This document shows positions 5,945 to 10,012 of a stretch of DNA of 10,012 nucleotides, one piece after another. The translations under genes and the position numbers were made by a program. The DNA is taken from the NCBI GenBank assembly GCA_034096865.1, contig JAWQFJ010008391.1, positions 25,001 to 35,012 of the forward strand, written 5' to 3'. The notes under the pieces were generated by a model. It was not told the origin of the DNA. It searched no databases and saw only the letters and a list, made by a program, of their open reading frames with translations. This DNA is from Theodoxus fluviatilis. Taxonomy: Eukaryota > Mollusca > Gastropoda > Cycloneritida > Neritidae. The first letter of the stretch is position 1. Every line of letters begins with the position of its first letter.

Positions 5945-8531
5945 CGGTGAACCTTGAGGATGAATTCCCGGGTTCAGGCACCGCTACCTCCTGGTCGTCA
6001 GGTGCTGGTTCTTGGGCATTGTCGACCACTGGTTGAGGAACCAACAGCAGAGGGAATGCCACTGTTGAGAAAGGTGCGGACATTGGTGTGAAGTGCATGA
6101 ACCACATAATGTGAGCTTTGAGATGTTTCTCTGACACCCGGAAGCACAGAATGTGGGCTTTTCGTTGTTTCCCTGACGCCTGGAACGAAACAATTGCTAT
6201 CCATGGTTTCTCTTCAGTCTTCTTGTCGATTGAACTAACGGATTTGCATCCTCGACTGAACTCTGCTCTTTCTATCCCAGAATTGCCTCCGTCATCCGGG
6301 ATACAGAGCTTTCCTGTTAGCGTGCTCCTGGGTAACATGTCGGGGTCGGAGTTGAAAAGCTTGCTTACCTTCTTTTCTGACAATTCTCCTTCGTCTACCT
6401 TTTTTGCCGCCGCCTCTGGTGCCGTTGCTCCTTCTACTACAGCTGCTGTCATTTCTCTGGAACCTCCTTTTCCTCCTCCTCCTCCTCCTCCTCCTCCTCC
6501 TCCTCCTCCTCCTCCTCCTCCTCCTCCTCCTCCTCCTCCTCCTCCTCCTCCTCCTCCTCCTCCTCCTCCTCCTCCTCCTCCTCCTCCTATCTCTGCTACC
6601 AGCGAATCGTGTGTTGGGATCATAGGTGGCTGTGTGCAGTTCGAAAGCAGTGAATCCCCGGGATCCCAGCATGTGTTGGAGTGCGGACGATAAGGCAGAT
6701 GTTTCGCGGACTGCGAACGCAGACGTTCGCCTGCTGCGGGTGGGTCTCTGCCGGAGCCGTCTGGATTCTGGTGCAACGATGGAAGTCTTGCAGTCGTCGT
6801 CGTCGTCGCTTGAAATTGTCCCCTAAGGTCTTTGGCTCTGGTGCAGGGACCTGACGAAATCATCGGCGGGAATGGAGCCTGTGTTCGAGAAAGCTTCGAG
6901 GCTCCAGTGCTCGAGACATTGTGGTGTCTGCACTGCAGCAGTGGAAAAATACCGGGACTTCGGTGATTTTCGCAAAAGGTCCCACCTTGAGCCGAAAGGG
7001 GGGCATCCCTGCTGATTTCACGCGGGTTTGCGGTGGCTAGGAGATGGAGACGCGAGGGTGAGGTGGCCAAGTGACGTTGCTTGTGAAGCTGAAACGAACG
7101 TTCTGTCCCTGACGCCGCACTGCGTGGCACGAAGATCTTTGCGCAGACAATGAAGCTGCACTGCAGACGACCTGACTGGATCATGTCCTGGAAGACGGTC
7201 CACTTGAAACTCTGGTGTGGAGACTGGGGACTCAAAGTGCACAACAGCAGCGCTCCTTGCACCGAGCTTTTAGCCTTCGTCTCCACGCCCAGGGAGGCGA
7301 CAAGACAGCGGATCCAGTGGTTTTGAGCCGTGCGAGCAAGTCCCGAACCAGTCAGCTGCAATACCACGACAGCCATGGCGATGACAAAGCGAGTCTGCCT
7401 CCACTCTCCCAGGGGTGGGCAGCGAACCGTGGTAAGTTTCAGCAGACTTTGCAGGACACTGCTGCTATCACCCTTGCCGAAGTCACCACTGAAGAAGCTC
7501 TGGATGATTCTGAGAAGCTGTTCAAGAGGTCGCTGGTCTGCTCCTCCAAGAAAGTCGACCCGGCAGAGCATTAAGAGAACAAAGCGTTTATCCTTGAACT
7601 GACTGGACTCGAAGGCTCCAGACCAAACCATCTTGTCATCTCGCTGGTTGCTTTCGACGTTCGCGTTCGTGGGGGAGATGGTTTCTAGGGCAAGGCTTTG
7701 GTGGGGGACTTCTTCAGTCTTGCCTGTGCAGGATAGGGAAGGAAGAACCTCCAAAATCTCGTGATTACCAGTACCAGCACCAGTCTTCGACATTGCGATC
7801 CAGGGACTGCACGGCTTACATGGAGAGCACTGTCTGTTCAGGGTGAATAGACGATGTGGAATGCATGGACCGCACAGAGTGCACTCGTACGACTTCTGCG
7901 CCGGGGGCATTGATGTTGGCTGACCCTTCGTGCTCTCTCCCCGTGGTTTGATGTTAACATCGGGTCGTCTGGCTGCGGCGTATCCTTCTTCTCGTTGACC
8001 AGTGTCTGCGGCTCTCCCCTCTTCATCCATTGAAACCCTCCATGGTATCAGGGCCAGGACGATTGCCAGCAGAGAGCAGATGATCTGGCTCGCCCCCTCG
8101 GCAAGGATGCCTGCCAGTAGGGCACACGAAGCCTGGACTTGGCCCTGGGTGGGGTCACTGGAGGACTTGACCTCTTGTCCGTACTCATCTTCAGGATGTG
8201 CGTCCGCCTCACTGGGCGTCGGTCGGACCTGGATGCTTCGTCTGAGGTCATTCCGCCAGCCCTGGGACTGGGGCACGACGGGAAGGGGTCTGGGGACAGA
8301 ATGGACCCGGGCCTGCAGATGGGGAAGCGGAGGCTGGGAGGCAGCTGGGGGCAGCAATGGAAGAGGTTGATGCCGGGCTTCGAGCAAGCAGCTGACGTGG
8401 AGGACTCCAAAAGCTTCAGGATCCCAGGACAGCACAGCGCCTCTCCCCACCAAAGCCAGACAGGCGGCAGCTGCCCAGGTCCGGCGTGTCCAGTCACTGA
8501 AAAGACACGCCACATCAGCCCTGTAACACAT
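5945..8531 (-). CDS. long coding exon (about 862 codons) of an uncharacterised, probably membrane-associated protein
   Basis: One minus frame is open for over 860 codons in DNA of ordinary composition, and no other frame here approaches that, so coding is very likely. It ends at a near-perfect donor, TTCACCG|GTAAGTATG (intron from 5944, phase 1), which fits the exon at 4231-4121. The ATG at 8531 has A at -3, but GTGTCTTTTCAG at about 8497 is a good acceptor in the open frame, so the exon may instead start at 8496 with its start codon further upstream. Order by residue from 8531: Pro/Arg-rich 55-105; hydrophobic 134-163, likely a membrane span; CxxCxxC twice at 217-223 and 235-241; a mixed alpha-helical-looking region about 300-470 with a second hydrophobic stretch at 382-397; Thr run 576-580; 39 glycines at 649-687; duplicated 14-mer at 783-810. 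No homologous family is recognised and the function is unknown. Confidence 0.78.
6062..6368 (-). other. possible optional intron inside the long exon
   Basis: GAAAAGAAG|GTAAGC at 6369/6368 is a strong donor, in phase 0, inside the open frame. Acceptor ATTGTTTCGTTCCAG (AG at 6181-6180) would remove 189 nt, exactly 63 codons, keeping frame. Acceptor GCACCTTTCTCAACAG (AG at 6063-6062) would shift frame and reach a TAG after about 25 codons. The frame through the segment is open, so I treat it as coding by default and these sites as alternative splicing candidates. Confidence 0.35.
6102..6185 (-). repeat. two-copy 42-bp tandem repeat encoding a duplicated 14-mer
   Basis: In the long exon, FQASGKQRKAHILC is followed directly by FRVSEKHLKAHIMW: KAHI is shared, with similar residues around it. 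The DNA units are also clearly related over 42 bp. The divergence is mixed and the register is kept, so this is an old in-frame duplication. The first unit begins at the possible acceptor at 6180. Confidence 0.6.
6471..6587 (-). repeat. (GGA)39 repeat encoding 39 consecutive glycines
   Basis: On the plus strand there are 39 uninterrupted TCC units; in the gene's sense every codon is GGA. It is flanked by VAEI on the N-terminal side and KGGSREMTAAV on the C-terminal side. A homogeneous codon run shows recent slippage expansion in a coding frame. Plus-strand poly-Pro, poly-Leu and minus-strand poly-Arg frames are shadows of it. Confidence 0.9.
7809..7883 (-). other. duplicated CxxCxxC cysteine cluster within the long exon
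   Basis: Residues 217-241 read CTLCGPC, 11 residues, then CSPCKPC, giving cysteines at 217, 220, 223, 235, 238 and 241. The two halves are spaced by 18 residues and share a C-x-x-C-x-P-C core, suggesting internal duplication. Six cysteines at this spacing could bind zinc or another metal, or form disulfides. It lies about 55 residues after the predicted membrane span. The role is inference. Confidence 0.6.
8043..8132 (-). other. predicted transmembrane segment of the long-exon protein
   Basis: Residues 134-163 contain ASCALLAGILAEGAS and then IICSLLAIVLALIPW, a largely uncharged stretch of about 28 residues with a single Glu. It is followed by Arg and then an acidic patch (DEE). This is long enough for one span, or for a helix with an amphipathic lead-in. 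The orientation is not clear from the flanking charges. Confidence 0.45.
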
Positions 8532-8543
8532 TGTTCTCCATGT

Positions 8544-8564
8544 CCCCCCCCCCCCCCCCCCCCC
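8544..8564. repeat. poly(C) tract of 21 bases
   Basis: Twenty-one consecutive C on the plus strand, thus G21 on the gene's sense strand, 13 bases before the candidate ATG at 8531. If transcribed it would place a G-quadruplex-prone leader next to the start codon. Homopolymer length is also error-prone in sequencing. Confidence 0.9.
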
Positions 8565-8595
8565 TCTCGTACTCCCAGCCCCCTCTCTCTCAGAC

Positions 8596-8782
8596 CCGAA
8601 TGAGAGACAACATGGATCATGTCGTCACTTCATCAGATTATTCACACATTCATGTACATGTACATTAATGAAGATGTGCATTCAACAGTACTGCAAACCG
8701 ATACGCACTTTGATGGCTTGAAAGCTCCATAACTTTTGTTTCTGTCGTGTGATTTCCGCTTCCCCAACAAGGTGTGTGCTTC
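8596..8782. other. 5' flank or leader of the minus-strand gene
   Basis: Unique AT-rich sequence between the poly(C)/CT edge and the TATA-like site. It contains the palindrome at 8652-8665 and, read in the gene's frame, a TGA at 8627-8625 that bounds the long open frame. No other feature is seen. Confidence 0.4.
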
Positions 8783-8795
8783 ATTTATACGTCAC
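8783..8795 (-). promoter_or_regulatory. composite CRE half site and TATA box upstream of the main gene
   Basis: On the minus strand TGACG runs directly into TATAAAT (GTGACGTATAAAT). A TSS about 30 bases downstream, near 8755, would give a leader of about 225 nt before the ATG at 8531. That leader contains several upstream ATGs and a 14-bp palindrome, ATGTACATGTACAT, at 8652-8665, which weakens the simple promoter reading. Confidence 0.25.
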
Positions 8796-8903
8796 TAAGA
8801 CGGCTGCCTTTGGCAGGGACAGGCTGATGTAAAGGCCTTTGGTCCAGAGGGAGAGAATTCGGTCCTCGATTGTTGAACATGTGCGAGCACGGACACACAA
8901 ACA

Positions 8904-8906
<3 letters not shown>

Positions 8907-8980
<74 letters not shown>
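8907..8980. repeat. (AC)37 dinucleotide microsatellite
   Basis: A 74-bp perfect AC array with degenerate ACAA and ACGC flanks on each side, extending roughly from 8889 to 9030. It has Z-DNA potential and is likely polymorphic. Val/Cys and His/Thr frames across it are artefacts. Confidence 0.95.
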
Positions 8981-8983
<3 letters not shown>

Positions 8984-9042
8984 AACACGAACGCACGCAG
9001 ACACAGGCATGCACACGCGGGCACCCAAACACGAAATATCTC

Positions 9043-9179
9043 ACCCTCTCTCTCTATCTCTCTATCTCTCTCTGTCTCTCTATCTCTATCTCTCTCTGTC
9101 TCTCTCTGTCTGTCTGTCTTTCTATGTCTCTGTCTGTCTGTCTGTCTGTATGTCTGTCTGTCTGTCTGTCTCCTCTCTC

Positions 9180-9235
<56 letters not shown>

Positions 9236-9312
9236 CTGAGTGTGTGTCTGTGTGTGTCTGTGTGTGTGTCTGTGTGTGTGTCTGTGTGTCTGTCTGTCTG
9301 TCTGTCTGTCTG

Positions 9313-9407
<95 letters not shown>

Positions 9408-9441
9408 TTCTCTCTCTCTATTCTCTCTCTCTCTCCTCCCC
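9043..9441. repeat. (CT)n / (CTGT)n / (GTGTCT)n compound microsatellite
   Basis: About 400 bp: imperfect CT with TATC and TGTC interruptions (9043-9110), (CTGT)n (9105-9170), pure CT (9180-9233), GTGTGTCT units (9240-9300), (CTGT)n (9280-9312), then a CT run of about 90 bp (9317-9405) and a decaying edge. It is on the opposite strand to the (GA)n array at 3472-3934. Confidence 0.95.
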
Positions 9442-9588
9442 AAACCCGAAGGTATCAACACCGAACACAAGAACATCTTTGAAGGGTAGGGTAAGCAAAG
9501 ACGTACCAGTTCTTTTTCGAAAGTGAAGTAGCGAAAAGAGCTGTTTTCCACCCTGTCGGTGTACGAATTTTTCACTCCCATTTGCCAG

Positions 9589-9764
9589 CGGGATATGTCA
9601 CCGCACCAACCGTGACCTCTGAACCCTCGAACTCTGATGACCACTTTGATGCAGCAGCAGACTCAGTCTCCAACGAGGACCCAACTGCCACAGAAACACC
9701 AACCCTCCAAGATGACCAGCATACTACTACAGTTCCAAATCTCCTAGCAAGGAGGCAACATTAA
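9589..9764 (+). CDS. candidate terminal exon of a separate plus-strand gene
   Basis: The acceptor GAATTTTTCACTCCCATTTGCCAG (AG at 9587-9588) has a strong pyrimidine tract. The exon enters in phase 1 and runs 58 codons to TAA at 9762-9764. The peptide is acidic and Ser/Thr/Pro-rich: it starts GYVTAPTVTSEPSNSDDHF, has a repeated T/D pattern, and ends TVPNLLARRQH. Codon usage looks normal and there is no low-complexity DNA. ATTAAA at 9872-9877 could be its polyadenylation signal. The partner exon is not in the window: a GTAAGC donor at 9491 is near, but its only open frame is in the wrong phase. A competing minus-strand frame covers 9437-9644. No family is recognised. Confidence 0.38.
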
Positions 9765-9871
9765 CAATAAGTGAGATTTCTCAGAGCAAGTCTCGTGCTT
9801 TGCAGGTGCAAGTGAGTGCACAGAGGAGTGGAATTGTCAAGGCTTGTGTTTTCAATCGAACACTGTGTTAG

Positions 9872-9877
9872 ATTAAA
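9872..9877 (+). terminator. possible polyadenylation signal ATTAAA
   Basis: ATTAAA lies 108 bases after the stop of the candidate terminal exon. This is consistent with a short 3' UTR but also expected by chance. Confidence 0.22.
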
Positions 9878-10012
9878 CACCACTTCTACCGACGACTTTT
9901 GTTGATTGCCCGCGTGGTCGTGAGACGTCGTACGAGAATACCTGCCCGTTGCCTCTGACGAGAGTCCATGGAAACATCCAATCTACACTTTGTCTGAGAC
10001 CAACTGTTAGCC
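9878..10012. other. unique sequence to the window end
   Basis: No open frame, repeat or RNA gene is visible in the last 135 bases. Confidence 0.4.

Noticed and set aside
6118..6693. Plus-strand 191-aa poly-Pro ORF (and 73-aa poly-Leu)
   Set aside because: It lies antisense to the long open frame and depends on the (TCC)39 array; the minus frame is far longer and ends at a consensus donor.
7215..7574. Plus-strand 119-aa ORF with protein-like composition
   Set aside because: It is exactly codon-aligned antisense to the long minus frame, which is open for 862 codons; coding-like composition is expected in such an antisense frame.
8139..8603. Plus-strand 154-aa ORF
   Set aside because: It is a codon-aligned shadow of the minus exon and ends in a Pro run from the poly(C) tract.
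8781..9526. Overlapping Val/Cys, His/Thr and Ser/Leu ORFs
   Set aside because: They are translations of (AC)n and (CT)n arrays; only short unique ends remain.

Overview
The window looks like animal nuclear DNA, most plausibly from a marine invertebrate; a mollusc is my best guess from the extreme density of long (CT)n, (GT)n and (GGA)n arrays, but no gene identifies the taxon. It is clearly not bacterial: there are no operons or Shine-Dalgarno sites, there are good GT/AG splice signals, and about a third of the window is simple-sequence or minisatellite repeat.

The main gene is on the minus strand. A single frame stays open for 862 codons from 8531 down to a textbook splice donor at 5944. 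It can be continued in phase through two short downstream exons (4231-4121 and 4049-3946) to a stop, with both introns in phase 1. The assembled model is about 933 residues. I recognise no known family. Visible features are a hydrophobic probable membrane segment, a duplicated CxxCxxC cluster, a 39-glycine tract encoded by pure GGA, a 14-residue tandem duplication, and a Pro/Tyr-rich C-terminal exon. Its 1.7-kb intron holds a GTGCC minisatellite, a purine-rich tract of about 740 bp (pyrimidine in the transcript) and a dense G-quadruplex motif.

Layout from left to right: 1-290, CT/GT microsatellites; 300-880, unannotated unique DNA; 979-1112, a 16-bp inverted repeat; 1019-1607, several weak plus-strand coding candidates (one possible 132-nt exon, one 48-codon ORF in good Kozak context); 1868-1987, a pentanucleotide array; 2776-2833, an (ATGT)n array; 2920-3370, a CpG-rich promoter-like patch followed by a 57-codon Cys/Trp-rich ORF and an ATTAAA; 3472-3934, a (GA)n array; 3946-8531, the minus-strand gene; 8544-8980, its 5' flank with poly(C), a CRE-half/TATA composite and (AC)n; 9043-9441, a (CT)n compound array; 9589-9764, a possible terminal exon of a separate plus-strand gene.

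The small 3175-3348 ORF and the main gene would be convergent, separated by the (GA)n array. I see no defence system, CRISPR array, rRNA, tRNA or recognisable transposase or reverse transcriptase. The numerous long ORFs of poly-Leu, poly-Ser, poly-Arg, poly-Gly and poly-Pro are translations of microsatellites and are not annotated as genes. I could not run homology searches or gene prediction, so the exon models rest on frame, splice consensus and phase agreement.
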